Shown here piece by piece: positions 1-11,878 of a DNA stretch of 64,000 bases. The notes under the pieces were generated by a model. That model made no database searches, was not told the DNA's origin, and saw only the letters and a program-made list of their open reading frames with translations. The stretch's first letter is position 1. Each line of letters starts with the position of its first letter. Position numbers and translations under genes: made by a program. Source of the DNA: Megaleporinus macrocephalus (taxonomy: Eukaryota > Chordata > Actinopteri > Characiformes > Anostomidae); NCBI GenBank assembly GCA_021613375.1, contig CM038716.1:9054266-9118265 (forward strand), written 5' to 3'.

Positions 1-611
1 TGAAATCCACATATTTCACATCAACCAGTTTACAAATAGAGGGAAGAAGAAGAACTCGTCAGCATCTCTTGATAGACAGTGCGTTTGTGGTGTTAGTGCT
101 GAGGTAAACATCTGTATGATGATCTGAGCTGATCTGTTTGGGGTCATCCTGTATGGATGACTGGACCTTCTCTGGTCAGACTAATCCAGTTACAGTTATT
201 TAATGAATTTAATTGGACAGAAATCGAATCTGGACTTTTTTTGCACTAAATTTGCCCTAAAATTTGCAGGAAAGTGGCAGTAACTGGTGGGGGTGCTCAA
301 ACTTTTGCACACAACTCAGATCTCAACTACTCTGCAAAAGCTTCAGGCACCTGAGATTATATTTAAAACCTTGTTTATGTGGTTAACATTAACCATTTCC
401 AAACCATCCCCTTGACACAGCTCGGTATTAATTGGTAATTGATGGCTTGGTTAATCAATACTTAATTAAAAACGGCTAAACGAAATAATTACTCATCACG
501 CAATCACTTAATGTTTGCATTGGCAGTTGTTGTGCAAATATAATCAGTATAACTGGTTTTAATAGTTAGGTGTTCGGTGCTGAAGACTTTGCAGGCCTGT
601 GTTTGTGTATA
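1..611. other. Unique non-coding sequence
   Basis: AT-moderate sequence with no convincing gene or RNA. The stretch near 285-310 (ggtgctcaaacttttgcac) resembles ends of small fish dispersed repeats, but I cannot assign a family. Confidence 0.5.
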
Positions 612-776
612 TACATACACTGAGTTGCCACTTTATTAGGTACGCCAACCTTGAACCTGTCTGCCTTATAGGTCCACTATAAAGGAGCACAACTGGACTG
701 TAGCTCATCTGACAGTTTATCACAGCTAGGGTGCTAGGGACAGCGGTGGCCACTTTATTGGAAACCCCTCCCTAGT
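612..776 (+). repeat. Diverged copy of 'cactttattaggtac' dispersed repeat
   Basis: Contains ttgccactttattaggtac near 625-643, then diverged text about an ancestral 'actgtagctcatctgacag' segment. A second ccactttattgg occurs near 750. Better copies of the same family lie at about 9000-9780, 39320-39850, 40100-40690 and 44221-44640. Non-coding; the superfamily is not determined. Confidence 0.5.
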
Positions 777-1367
777 AGCTCCATGCAAAAGACTGGCTCC
801 CGTCTCTTGAAGGACAGTTTGTGTGGCTGTAGATCCTATCGTTTCTGACCACAGAGCTTCTCCTGTCTCACACCTACCAGCACTACTAATGATATAGAGG
901 AGCTGCCAAGCTGTGTGCTGACCAATGAGCTACAGTGAAGTTGTACCTCCACAGTGGACTTTCTAGGAGAAGGTCAGTGAGTGGAAGCACGAGGCTGACC
1001 TAATCTAGCAGCTCACTGTATATGCAGTGTATATGTGTATACACGGACACACTCACACACACACTCCCCACTGTGTACTCCTGACCACCACTGCAGAGTG
1101 CTTGCCCCCTTTTTAAGGAGAAAGCACTCTTGACTACATTTCCCATGAGCCCCGAGGCTCAAGCCCTCTTCTGAGTGTGTAGTGATGCACTGAAGGTGCT
1201 GGAACATCAGCGCTTTCTGCTCACGGCTGAACGCTAGAGCCGATTATTCAGTGAATGAATGAATGAATGTAGTGCAATTTAAAGTCGAGTAAAGAAAAAT
1301 CGGATTCAGGTCCGGAATTTTTGGCAATCTGAAGTGTTTCCTGTGTCTTTATTTTAAAACTATAGTT
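777..1367. other. Unique non-coding sequence
   Basis: No coding or RNA signal recognised. It includes a short CA-rich tract near 1040-1070 and a (GAAT)n-like run near 1251-1268. Confidence 0.5.
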
Positions 1368-2010
1368 CAGGGGTTCCCAACCTTTTGCAACCCAAGGCCC
1401 AGTTAACCCACCCCAAAACTTTTCCACAGCCCCCCATATTTTATACTGCTGTTTAAAACCAAATACAGTTCAATCATCCATACGTCCTGTGAAACTGACT
1501 GCATGATCTCACAACAAAGGAAACGAACCATCTACAGCACTTCTAGTCTCACCTGATGAGCTGGCTGATGATGTTTGCCAGCTACCAAGTGGTGGATGTC
1601 AGATTGAAGTGCAGAAAGTTGAAAACGGAGCTCAACATTAAACCTAGTCCTGTTTTTGGTCCAGCCTTTGCTATAAGCTGCGCAACACGGTAGGAAGCCT
1701 CAACAGCTTTAGCATTATGGGTTCCAGAGCAAGACAATTCAAGGGTCTTTCTCCTGCTTTGGTCTTCTTTAAGTTTGTTCTCAAAAATGTCCACAGGTTT
1801 AGATATTCGCTGTGTTTAGTCTCCAGATGTCGACGTAACTTGGTTGCTTCAACTCTTCCTTTGGCTCGTTTTCTGTTCTTCTGCTTTATTTTCTTCTTCT
1901 TTTTCATTTATACTTGCTTTTCTCAGTTCTCTCAGCTGCTTCACTTGTAGATGGTCCAGCTTCAGGGTCTTTTGTTGTCAAAGACCCTGTTTTAACCATT
2001 TATCCATGAT
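1368..2010 (-). mobile_element. Remnant of hAT-type DNA transposon
   Basis: The left boundary begins CAGGGGTTCCCAACC (1368-1382), the type of terminus seen in many vertebrate hAT elements. The body carries minus-strand transposase fragments (see the pseudogene at 1582-2007). I did not find a matching right terminal inverted repeat upstream of the transposase start, so the element looks truncated there or too diverged to see. Confidence 0.6.
1582..2007 (-). pseudogene. hAT / BED-finger transposase N-terminal fragment, frameshifted
   Basis: On the minus strand a start at 2005-2007 opens MDKWLKQG, a typical N-terminus of domesticated-like hAT transposases of the ZBED5/FAM200 type. The frame then shifts. 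A second frame holds a Lys-rich tract and RRHLETKH (1812-1835), which is the His-x4-His half of a BED zinc finger. A third frame holds AVEASYRVAQLIAKAG (1660-1707), typical of the segment that follows the finger in the family. The cysteine half of the finger (normally about 30 residues before RRHLETKH) is missing. At least two frameshifts plus a deletion make it non-functional. The DDE/RNase H-like catalytic region and the hAT dimerisation domain are absent. Family assignment rests on recognised motifs and was not searched. Confidence 0.72.
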
Positions 2011-2208
2011 GTGTACACAAGACCACAGCTTTACTTAGACTGAAGTAGCTAACTAACGAGTTAGTTCATCCACTAGCTAGTGCTGCGTGTCACGTGACTG
2101 TACTACACCAAACCAATCAAAGAACTCAAAACTAAACATGTTCTGTTTTGCAAATAAACGAACTAAATGTGCTGAACTATCTATTTATTGGAGAATATGA
2201 TCTATATT

Positions 2209-5200
2209 ATAAGAGTATAATCTATATATCTGATATAGAGTATATGCTATAGAGTATAAGAGTATAATCTATATATCCGATATAGAGTATATGCTAAAGA
2301 GTATAAGAGTATAATCTATATATCCGATATAGAGTATATGCTAAAGAGTATAAGAGTATAATCTATATATCCGATATAGAGTATATGCTAAAGAGTATAA
2401 GAGTATAATCTATATATCCGATATAGAGTATATGCTAAAGAGTATAAGAGTATAATCTATATATCCGATATAGAGTATATGCTAAAGAGTATAAGAGTAT
2501 AATCTATATATCCGATATAGAGTATATGCTATAGAGTATAAGAGTATAATCTATATATCCAATATAGAGTATATGCTAAAGAGTATAAGAGTATAATCTA
2601 TATATCCAATATAGAGTATATGCTATAGAGTATAAGAGTATAATCTATATATCCGATATAGAGTATATGCTATAGAGTATAAGAGTATAATCTATATATC
2701 CGATATAGAGTATATGCTAAAGAGTATAAGAGTATAATCTATATATCCGATATAGAGTATATGCTAAAGAGTATAAGAGTATAATCTATATATCCGATAT
2801 AGAGTATATGCTAAAGAGTATAAGAGTATAATCTATATATCCGATATAGAGTATATGCTAAAGAGTATAAGAGTATAATCTATATATCCGATATAGAGTA
2901 TATGCTTAAGAGTATAAGAGTATAATCTATATATCCGATATAGAGTATATGCTATAGAGTATAAGAGTATAATCTATATATCCGATATAGAGTATATGCT
3001 ATAGAGTATAAGAGTATAATCTATATATCCGATATAGAGTATATGCTAAAGAGTATAAGAGTATAATCTATATATCCGATATAGAGTATATGCTAAAGAG
3101 TATAAGAGTATAATCTATATATCCGATATAGAGTATATGCTAAAGAGTATAAGAGTATAATCTATATATCCGATATAGAGTATATGCTAAAGAGTATAAG
3201 AGTATAATCTATATATCCGATATAGAGTATATGCTATAGAGTATAAGAGTATAATCTATATATCCGATATAGAGTATATGCTAAAGAGTATAAGAGTATA
3301 ATCTATATATCCGATATAGAGTATATGCTATAGAGTATAAGAGTATAATCTATATATCCGATGTAGAGTATATGCTATAGAGTATAAGAGTATAATCTAT
3401 ATATCCGATATAGAGTATATGCTAAAGAGTATAAGAGTATAATCTATATATCCGATATAGAGTATATGCTAAAGAGTATAAGAGTATAATCTATATATCC
3501 GATATAGAGTATATGCTAAAGAGTATAAGAGTATAATCTATATATCCGATATAGAGTATATGCTAAAGAGTATAAGAGTATAATCTATATATCCGATATA
3601 GAGTATATGCTAAAGAGTATAAGAGTATAATCTATATATCCGATATAGAGTATATGCTTAAGAGTATAAGAGTATAATCTATATATCCGATATAGAGTAT
3701 ATGCTATAGAGTATAAGAGTATAATCTATATATCCGATATAGAGTATATGCTAAAGAGTATAAGAGTATAATCTATATATCCGATATAGAGTATATGCTA
3801 AAGAGTATAAGAGTATAATCTATATATCCGATATAGAGTATATGCTAAAGAGTATGAGTATAATCTATATATCCGATATAGAGTATATGCTAAAGAGTAT
3901 AAGAGTATAATCTATATATCCGATATAGAGTATGTGCTAAAGAGTATAAGAGTATAATCTATATATCCGATATAGAGTATATGCTTACGAGTATAAGAGT
4001 ATAATCTATATATCCGATATAGAGTATATGCTATAGAGTATAAGAGTATAATCTATATATCCGATATAGAGTATATGCTAAAGAGTATAAGAGTATAATC
4101 TATATATCCGATATAGAGTATATGCTAAAGAGTATAAGAGTATAATCTATATATCCGATATAGAGTATATGCTAAAGAGTATAAGAGTATAATCTATATA
4201 TCCGATATAGAGTATATGCTAAAGAGTATAAGAGTATAATCTATATATCCGATATAGAGTATATGCTTAAGAGTATAAGAGTATAATCTATATATCCGAT
4301 ATAGAGTATATGCTTAAGAGTATAAGAGTATAATCTATATATCCGATATAGAGTATATGCTAAAGAGTATAAGAGTATAATCTATATATCCGATATAGAG
4401 TATATGCTAAAGAGTATAAGAGTATAATCTATATATCCGATATAGAGTATATGCTATAGAGTATAAGAGTATAATCTATATATCCGATATAGAGTATATG
4501 CTAAAGAGTATAAGAGTATAATCTATATATCCGATATAGAGTATATGCTAAAGAGTATAAGAGTATAATCTATATATCCGATATAGAGTATATGCTAAAG
4601 AGTATAAGAGTATAATCTATATATCCAATATAGAGTATATGCTAAAGAGTATAAGAGTATAATCTATATATCCGATATAGAGTATATGCTAAAGAGTATG
4701 AGTATAATCTATATATCCGATATAGAGTATATGCTAAAGAGTATAAGAGTATAATCTATATATCCGATATAGAGTATATGCTAAAGAGTATAAGAGTATA
4801 ATCTATATATCCAATATAGAGTATATGCTTACGAGTATAAGAGTATAATCTATATATCCGATATAGAGTATATGCTATAGAGTATAAGAGTATAATCTAT
4901 ATATCCGATATAGAGTATATGCTAAAGAGTATAAGAGTATAATCTATATATCCGATATAGAGTATATGCTAAAGAGTATAAGGGTATAATCTATATATCT
5001 GATATAGAGTATATGCTAAAGAGTATAAGAGTATAATCTATATATCCGATATAGAGTATATGCTATAGAGTATAAGGGTATAATCTATATATCTGATATA
5101 GAGTATATGCTAAAGAGTATAAGAGTATAATCTATATATCCGATATAGAGTATATGCTATAGAGTATAAGAGTATAATCTATATATCCGATATAGAGTAT

Positions 5201-6491
5201 ATGCTATAGAGTATAAGAGTATAATCTATATATCCGATGTAGAGTATATGCTATAGAGTATAAGAGTATAATCTATATATCCGATATAGAGTATATGCTA
5301 TAGAGTATAAGAGTATAATCTATATATCCGATGTAGAGTATATGCTATAGAGTATAAGAGTATAATCTATATATCCGATATAGAGTATATGCTATAGAGT
5401 ATAAGAGTATAATCTATATATCCGATATAGAGTATATGCTAAAGAGTATAAGAGTATAATCTATATATCCGATATAGAGTATATGCTAAAGAGTATAAGA
5501 GTATAATCTATATATCCGATATAGAGTATATGCTAAAGAGTATAAGAGTATAATCTATATATCCGATATAGAGTATATGCTAAAGAGTATAAGAGTATAA
5601 TCTATATATCTGATATAGAGTATATGCTAAAGAGTATAAGAGTATAATCTATATATCCGATATAGAGTATATGCTATAGAGTATAAGGGTATAATCTATA
5701 TATCTGATATAGAGTATATGCTAAAGAGTATAAGAGTATAATCTATATATCCGATATAGAGTATATGCTATAGAGTATAAGAGTATAATCTATATATCCG
5801 ATATAGAGTATATGCTATAGAGTATAAGAGTATAATCTATATATCCGATGTAGAGTATATGCTATAGAGTATAAGAGTATAATCTATATATCCGATATAG
5901 AGTATATGCTATAGAGTATAAGAGTATAATCTATATATCCGATGTAGAGTATATGCTATAGAGTATAAGAGTATAATCTATATATCCGATATAGAGTATA
6001 TGCTATAGAGTATAAGAGTATAATCTATATATCCGATATAGAGTATATGCTAAAGAGTATAAGAGTATAATCTATATATCCGATATAGAGTATATGCTAA
6101 AGAGTATAAGAGTATAATCTATATATCCGATATAGAGTATATGCTAAAGAGTATAAGAGTATAATCTATATATCCGATATAGAGTATATGCTAAAGAGTA
6201 TAAGAGTATAATCTATATATCTGATATAGAGTATATGCTAAAGAGTATAAGAGTATAATCTATATATCCGATATAGAGTATATGCTATAGAGTATAAGGG
6301 TATAATCTATATATCTGATATAGAGTATATGCTAAAGAGTATAAGAGTATAATCTATATATCCGATATAGAGTATATGCTATAGAGTATAAGGGTATAAT
6401 CTATATATCTGATATAGAGTATATGCTAAAGAGTATAAGAGTATAATCTATATATCTGATATAGAGTATATGCTAAAGAGTATAAGAGTAT
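2209..6491. repeat. 47-bp minisatellite, about 91 units, with higher-order structure
   Basis: The unit is 47 bp (for example 2281 to 2328). It is AT-rich, with landmarks gagtatatgctaaagag and ctatatatccgatatag. Units differ at a few diagnostic sites: aaag/atag/ttaag, ccga/ctga/ccaa, gatatag/gatgtag, and a 2-bp deletion giving agtatgag. Runs of variants recur at 611 bp (13 units; tataaggg at 5071, 5682 and 6293) and 844 bp (agtatgag at 3851 and 4695; gcttacg at 3983 and 4827). No coding potential. Confidence 0.97.
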
Positions 6492-6493
6492 CG

Positions 6494-6535
<42 letters not shown>

Positions 6536-6536
6536 T
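6492..6536. repeat. (TA)n-(CA)n microsatellite
   Basis: A pure TA run passes directly into a CA run at the downstream edge of the 47-bp array. Confidence 0.95.
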
Positions 6537-6557
6537 ATACAGAGATCTGAAAGAAAT

Positions 6558-7090
6558 CAGTCTCTCTCTCTCTGTCTCTTTCGTCTGTCTCTCTCTATTG
6601 CTCTCTCTCTCCCCCCGTCTCTCTCTCTCTCTCTGTCTCTCTCTCTCTCTCTCCATCTGTCTCTCTCTCTCTTCCCCCCTCTCTCTCTCTCTCTGTTTGT
6701 CTCTGTCTCTCTCTCTGTCTCTTTCTCTCTCTCTCTTTCGTCTGTCTCTCTCTATTGCTCTCTCTGTCTATCTGTCTGTCTCTCTCTCTCTCTCTGTCTC
6801 TCCATCTCTCTCTATCTCACCATCTGTCTCTCTCTCTCTTCCCCCCTTTCTCTCTCTCTCCGTCTGTCTCTCTCCGTTTGTCTCTGTCTGTCTCTCTCTC
6901 TTTCTCTGTCTCTCTGTCTGTCTCTCGCTCTCTCTCTGTCTCTGTGATTTTCTCTCTCTCTTTCCCCCGTTTGTCTCTCTCGCTCTCTGTCTTTGTCTGT
7001 CTCTCTCTCTTTCTGTGTCTCTCTCTTTCCCCCGTTTGTCTCTCTCTGTTTGCTGAAGCTCCTGCAGGTTGTCTCTCTCTCTCTCTCTGA
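6558..7090. repeat. CT-rich (tctctctg) low-complexity tract
   Basis: An imperfect pyrimidine tract of tctctctctg, tctgtctg and cccccgtttg blocks. Blocks such as tctttcccccgtttgtctctct recur in part near 6960 and 7020. It produces long artefactual open frames rich in Ser/Leu (plus) or Arg/Glu (minus). Confidence 0.93.
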
Positions 7091-7850
7091 AGGTGCTATA
7101 TTTGGCTCAGTGTGAGGAGGCTGTGCTGTCAATGAGATGGTTCTCCTCCGTCGTCACCCCCACCGAGATGTAACGTGGAGAACTGACCGAATACCGTCCA
7201 CACGCACAATAACACAAGTTCAGTAGGAGCGCGTCCACTTTTCCATCCTATTCATTCTCTAAGGGAATCCGTCCATCCATCAGAAAGCTGTGTCCAAGCC
7301 CGAATCACACAATCAGACCGGACAGTCTGGAGGTGGAGAGGTGTTGATATTTAGAAAACTGGGGGACGAGTTACGCAGCCAAGAAAACGAATAACAATAG
7401 AGTTGCTTTGTGTTGCGCAACCATAATGAAGAAGCTCAGACGCAGCAGGACGGCGTGCGAGCTGATGAAATGATACCGCACACTCGGAGAAGCTCCAGCT
7501 CCCAAAATAAAAGTAAAGAAATTGCGTTTATATTACATCGTTGTGGTGTGGAAACCCCAGCAGGCCATTAGGGCTGAACGCAGTGCAGACATCTGGAGCC
7601 GTACGGGAGGAGCAGTTCATCTTCTACAGCCTTCATCCCATTTCAGTCTTGAGGGGAGGAAGTGTGATCGGCGGCCAGACGTAATCAAAGCCCTACGTCT
7701 GCTTTCTCACTCTTAAAGGCTGTTAATAACTGTTACTACAGCTTTTCAGATCTGATAGGACGTTCCTCAGTGGAGCAGAACGACAGGGTGTGAAGGAAGG
7801 AAGGCCTGGAGCGACAGCTATGTGGGTTAATGGGATCTTTAAAGAGTTCC
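7091..7850. other. Unique non-coding sequence
   Basis: No recognisable exon or RNA. It is moderately rich in CpG compared with most of the window (for example around 7140-7480), but I see no promoter motif that I can defend. Confidence 0.45.
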
Positions 7851-8985
7851 TCACAGAAAATAAGTGTACTGAAACTTTATTTTCGTGAGTAAAATAAAGT
7901 ATATTTCCAGAGTGTACTTTCTGTAGTAGGTCATTTTAATGTACTAGTAATGTACAAGGATAGTTAAAGTATATTTCCTAAGTATTCTTTCTGTAGTGAG
8001 TATATTAATGCCAATGTATTAGTAATATATTTATTAAGTGTACCATTTAAATACATCTTGGCGCAAGTAAAGTTGAAGTATATTTCCAGAGTATACTTTC
8101 CATAGCAAGTATGCTAATGTTAATTCTTGGCGTAAGTATAGTTGAAGTATATTTCATGAGTATACTTTCTGTAGTGAGTCTATTGTTGCCAATATACTCG
8201 TAATATACTTGTAAGTGTACTATTTAAATACATCTTGGCGTAAGTCCAGTTTAAATATATTTCCAGAGTATACTTTCCATAACAAGTATACTAATGTTAA
8301 TGTACTAGTGAGATACTTAAGTGTCCCATTTAAATATTTCTTTGCCCACTATAGCTGAAGTATATTTTCAGAGTATATTTTCTGTAATGAGTCTATTGTC
8401 AATGGACTAGTAATATGCTTGTAAGTGTACTATTTGAGTACATCTTGGTGTAAGTAAAGTTAAAATATATTTCCAGAGTATACTTTCTGTAGCAAGTACA
8501 CCAATGTTAATGTACTAGTAAAATACTCAAGTGTCCTATTTAAATATTTCTTGGTGCAAGTATAGCTGAAGTATATTTCCCAACAATAAATTCTGTAGTA
8601 AGTCTATTAATACCAATGTACTAGTAATATACTTGTAAGTGTACTTTTTAAATACATCTTGGCGTGAGTAAAGTTAAAGTATATTAGTGTACTTTTGTAG
8701 TAGGTAGACTAATGTTATTGTGTTAGTAATATACTCGTATGTGTCCTATTTAAATATTTCTTTGCACAAGTATAGTTGAAGTATATTTCATGAGTATACT
8801 TTCTGTAGTGAGTATATTAATGCCATTATACTCGTAATATACTTGTAAGTGTACTATTTATATACATTGTGGCGTAAGTAAAGTTGAAATATATTTCCAG
8901 AATATACTTTCTGTAGCAAGTACGCTACTGTTAATGTACTAGTAATATACTTGTAAGTGTATAATTTATATACTTCTTGCCGTTT
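7851..8985. repeat. Degenerate ~105-bp satellite with alternating A/B monomers
   Basis: Monomers begin near agtatatttccagagtatac (about 7899, 7966, 8070, 8145, 8250, 8358, 8465, 8570, 8679, 8778, 8888). From 8145 on two types alternate. One has gtagtgagtctatt followed by aatacatcttggcg. The other has catagcaagtatactaatg followed by aatatttcttgg. A-to-A spacing is about 208-213 bp. Related text recurs at 10080-10300 and 10590-10790, beyond the element at 9000-9780. Confidence 0.85.
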
Positions 8986-9790
8986 TTTAAAATATACACA
9001 GCCATAACATTAAAACCACCTCCCTGTATCTCCACTCACTGTCCACTGTATCAGCTCCACTGACCATACAGGACCTACACTCACTGTCCACTGTATCAGC
9101 TCCACTGACCATACAGGACCTCCACTCACTGTCCACTGTATCAGCTCCACTGACCATACAGGACCTACACTCACTGTCCACTGTATCAGCTCCACTGACC
9201 ATACAGGAGCTCCACTCACTGTCCACTGTATCAGCTCCACTGACCATACAGGAGCTCCACTCACTGTCCACTGTATCAGCTCCACTGACCATACAGGAGC
9301 TCCACTCACTGTCCACTGTATCAGCTCCACTGACCATACAGGAGCTCCACTCACTGTCCACTGTATCAGCTCCACTGACCATACAGGAGCTCCACTCACT
9401 GTCCACTGTATCATCTCCACTGACCATACAGGACCTCCACTCACTGTCCACTGTATCAGCTCCACTGACCATACAGGACCTCCACTCACTGTCCACTGTA
9501 TCAGCTCCACTGACCATACAGGACCTCCACTCACTGTCCACTGTATCAGCTCCACTGACCATACAGGACCTCCACTCACTGTCCACTGTATCAGCTCCAC
9601 TGACCATACAGGACCTCCACTCACTGTCCACTGTATCAGCTCCACTGACCATACAGGAGCTCCACTTACAGACTGTAGTTCATCTGATTCTCTGTATACT
9701 TTATTACTCTGTTCTTTAATGATCAGGACCCCCACAGGACCACCACAGAGCAGCTACTATTAACTACCATTAACCGCTAACAAACTACTA
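8986..9790 (+). mobile_element. 'cactttattaggtac' family copy containing a 45-bp array
   Basis: The start (cacagccataacattaaaacc, near 8997) matches the reverse complement of the end of the 39320-39850 copy. After the array the sequence continues with actgtagttcatctgattctc and ctttaatgatcaggacccc, as in the copies at 39.7 and 44.3 kb. It then breaks off at about 9760. It is a non-coding dispersed element of unknown superfamily, interrupted by internal expansion. Confidence 0.78.
9031..9660. repeat. 45-bp minisatellite, 14 units
   Basis: Fourteen units start at 9031, 9076 and so on to 9616, each with tccactcactgtccactg and ccactgaccatacagga. Units differ mainly at ggacctc, ggaccta or ggagctc, and five consecutive ggagctc units (9205-9390) form a block. 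Because 45 is divisible by 3 the minus strand stays open for more than 200 codons; this is a translation artefact. The element copies at 39.76 and 44.25 kb hold the segment only once. Confidence 0.96.
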
Positions 9791-10071
9791 TAGAATACTA
9801 TAGGGATTCTAGTCCTCTCTCTAATAGTCACGTTTCAGCACTGTGTGTATGTGTGTGTGGACCGTGAGAGGGTCTTGCTAAGTGATCATCATCTCCACCA
9901 GACCATGAAGGACAGTGTCCATGTGATTGATTCCCCCCCCCCCCAACCCCACAGAGCACATCACCAGGCTTGTAACTGTGCACATGTGACCTGAGAAGCT
10001 TAAATAGAGTTTATTATCACTATTAATACAACAATCACACTTAATTACAATTCAATTAAATTAAACTTTAA
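9791..10071. other. Unique non-coding sequence with poly-C tract
   Basis: Nothing gene-like. A 12-base C run lies at 9933-9944. Confidence 0.5.
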
Positions 10072-10468
10072 CTTACAGTTTTCTCCATATATATATAATA
10101 TACTGTAATATATCAGCGTACACTGAAGTATACTTAATTTAAGAGCACTTAGTATACTTTTATATATTACTAATAGAAATGTACTTAAATACAACTAAAT
10201 ATACTTAACTGTACTATTTTGAGACTCCATTATGTATATTAAAGTAAATCTTAAGTACACCTTCTTCTACCAGTTCTGTGTTTTTATAATATACTTTGTA
10301 TCTACTTGGAGTATATTTGAATTCAACATATATATTTATAATTCAGTAACAATATTTAAACAATACTTTGTATGTTACATTCCTAAATATATTTTAGTTG
10401 AAAGTAAATGAAAGAATATTAAAAAAAAATACTGAATCATAACGATGTCTCAAAATGGTACAGTTATT

Positions 10469-10550
<82 letters not shown>

Positions 10551-10800
10551 GCACGATGATATTTATATAGCATACTAAGTACATAGTTAGTACACAAGAA
10601 TAGCACACTTTTATTACATTAATCATAAGTTAATACAAAGTATAGTGTACTTTTCTTAACCTGAGTAACCCTTGTGGGGAAAAAGGATACTTAAGAGCAC
10701 TAGAAGTGTATTTAAATTATTAAATTGAATTAAATGATTTTTTTGAATATACTCTTAGTGCTTTTAAGTATAGTGCTTATTCATAAGTGGTAACCGGGAG
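10072..10800. repeat. AT-rich remnants of the 7.85-kb satellite plus (TA)n
   Basis: Fragments such as gaagtatacttaatttaag and agtacacttttattac echo the satellite at 7851-8985. A pure (TA)n run sits at 10472-10545. The block ending in cttgtggggaaaaagg (about 10670-10685) looks like one edge of the satellite-bearing element. Confidence 0.6.
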
Positions 10801-11104
10801 TTACTGCAGCTATAGGAACCCACTGTTATGTGTCAACTAAGTTTGTGGTAAGCAGCTAAACTCAGTCCAGTTGAGTTGCAGCTTTAAAGTCTTTATATTA
10901 CACTGACGAGTCGGGATCCCAAGATTTGATTCTCCATCAGGAGTCAGGAATTAATCTCAAAGCACTGAACTCCACACACCTTGCGCTTCTCTTCACAGGT
11001 GTATATATAGAATCATGCAGGTACCTGTTATGTTTTCCAGGGGGCACCCTCAGGGGAACGCTCAGGACCTTCTGAGCCCACCGAAAGGAAGCCCCAATGT
11101 TTGG
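10801..11104. other. Unique non-coding sequence
   Basis: No gene or RNA feature recognised. Confidence 0.45.
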
Positions 11105-11294
11105 GTGGGTTTCCTCCTGGTACTCTGGTTTCCTCCCACAGTCCAAACACATGCATGTTAGGATCCTCACTCTAAACTGCCCGTAGGTGTGAGTGTGTGT
11201 TGGCCATGCAATGGACTGGCGGCCTGTCCATGGTGTAACCCGCCTTCGCCCGATGACACTGGGATAAAGTGGGAGATGATGGATGGATGGATGG
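11105..11294 (+). repeat. Dispersed repeat with (ATGG)n tail
   Basis: Contains ggtttcctcccacagtcc, aactgcccgtaggtgtgag and actggcggcctgtccatgg, and ends in (ATGG)n at about 11279-11294. This is a common teleost retroposon-like 3' end. The same family is present on the opposite strand at 29978-30250, with a fragment near 32450-32520. Coding part absent. Confidence 0.75.
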
Positions 11295-11560
11295 TGTGGA
11301 TGAAGTCACACGCTAAAACAGGCCGAGCTAAATGAACAGCCCAACTGACGAGCATGTAAATGTTGAGTAACATTAAAAAAAAGATCTGGTTCACAAAGTC
11401 ACATGACCTACAGTCCACATAAGTGATGTGTCAGAGGGGAGTTCATTCTGGATTGAGTCTATTAATCCAACATTGTCAATAAAAAAGTGAGAGAACCTTC
11501 ACAGGGAAAGGAAGTACTCACTCTTCCAATGTTGAAGAAGTGAACAAGCCAGTGTGTGTG
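11295..11560. other. Unique non-coding sequence
   Basis: No gene or RNA feature recognised between the ATGG-tailed repeat and the LINE tail. Confidence 0.45.
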
Positions 11561-11878
11561 ATTCAAGATTCAAGATTCAAGAGTTTTATTGTCATGTGTA
11601 CAGCAGAACAGACAGTTACACTGTACAATGAAATTCTTACTTTGCTGTTCCTCCATTCACCAATAGATAAAGAAAACAAAAAAAGAAATAATAAAAAATA
11701 TATACAAAATATACAAAGTATAAGATTATAAGTTGAAGTAGATAAAAGTATTTTTATAGTTAAAAAATAAAAAATAAAAGTTACGTGTGCTTTTATGTGC
11801 AAGTATGAAGAGCAGCAGCCATAAAGTGCAAGTTGCAAGAAACAAATGTAAACAATAATGTTTTTGAGTGAGTAGCGA

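Noticed and set aside
2040..2180. Right-hand terminal inverted repeat of the hAT relic
   Set aside because: No sequence complementary to CAGGGGTTCCCAACC was found upstream of the transposase start.
2209..6491. CRISPR-like array
   Set aside because: Repeats are contiguous 47-bp units with no unique spacers, in eukaryotic DNA; simply a minisatellite. The same applies to the other arrays.
6598..7132. Ser/Leu-rich and Arg/Glu-rich frames
   Set aside because: Translations of the CT-rich tract.
8987..9735. Two minus-strand frames of 220-240 codons over the 45-bp array
   Set aside because: 45 is divisible by 3, so frames persist; the host sequence is a non-coding dispersed repeat.
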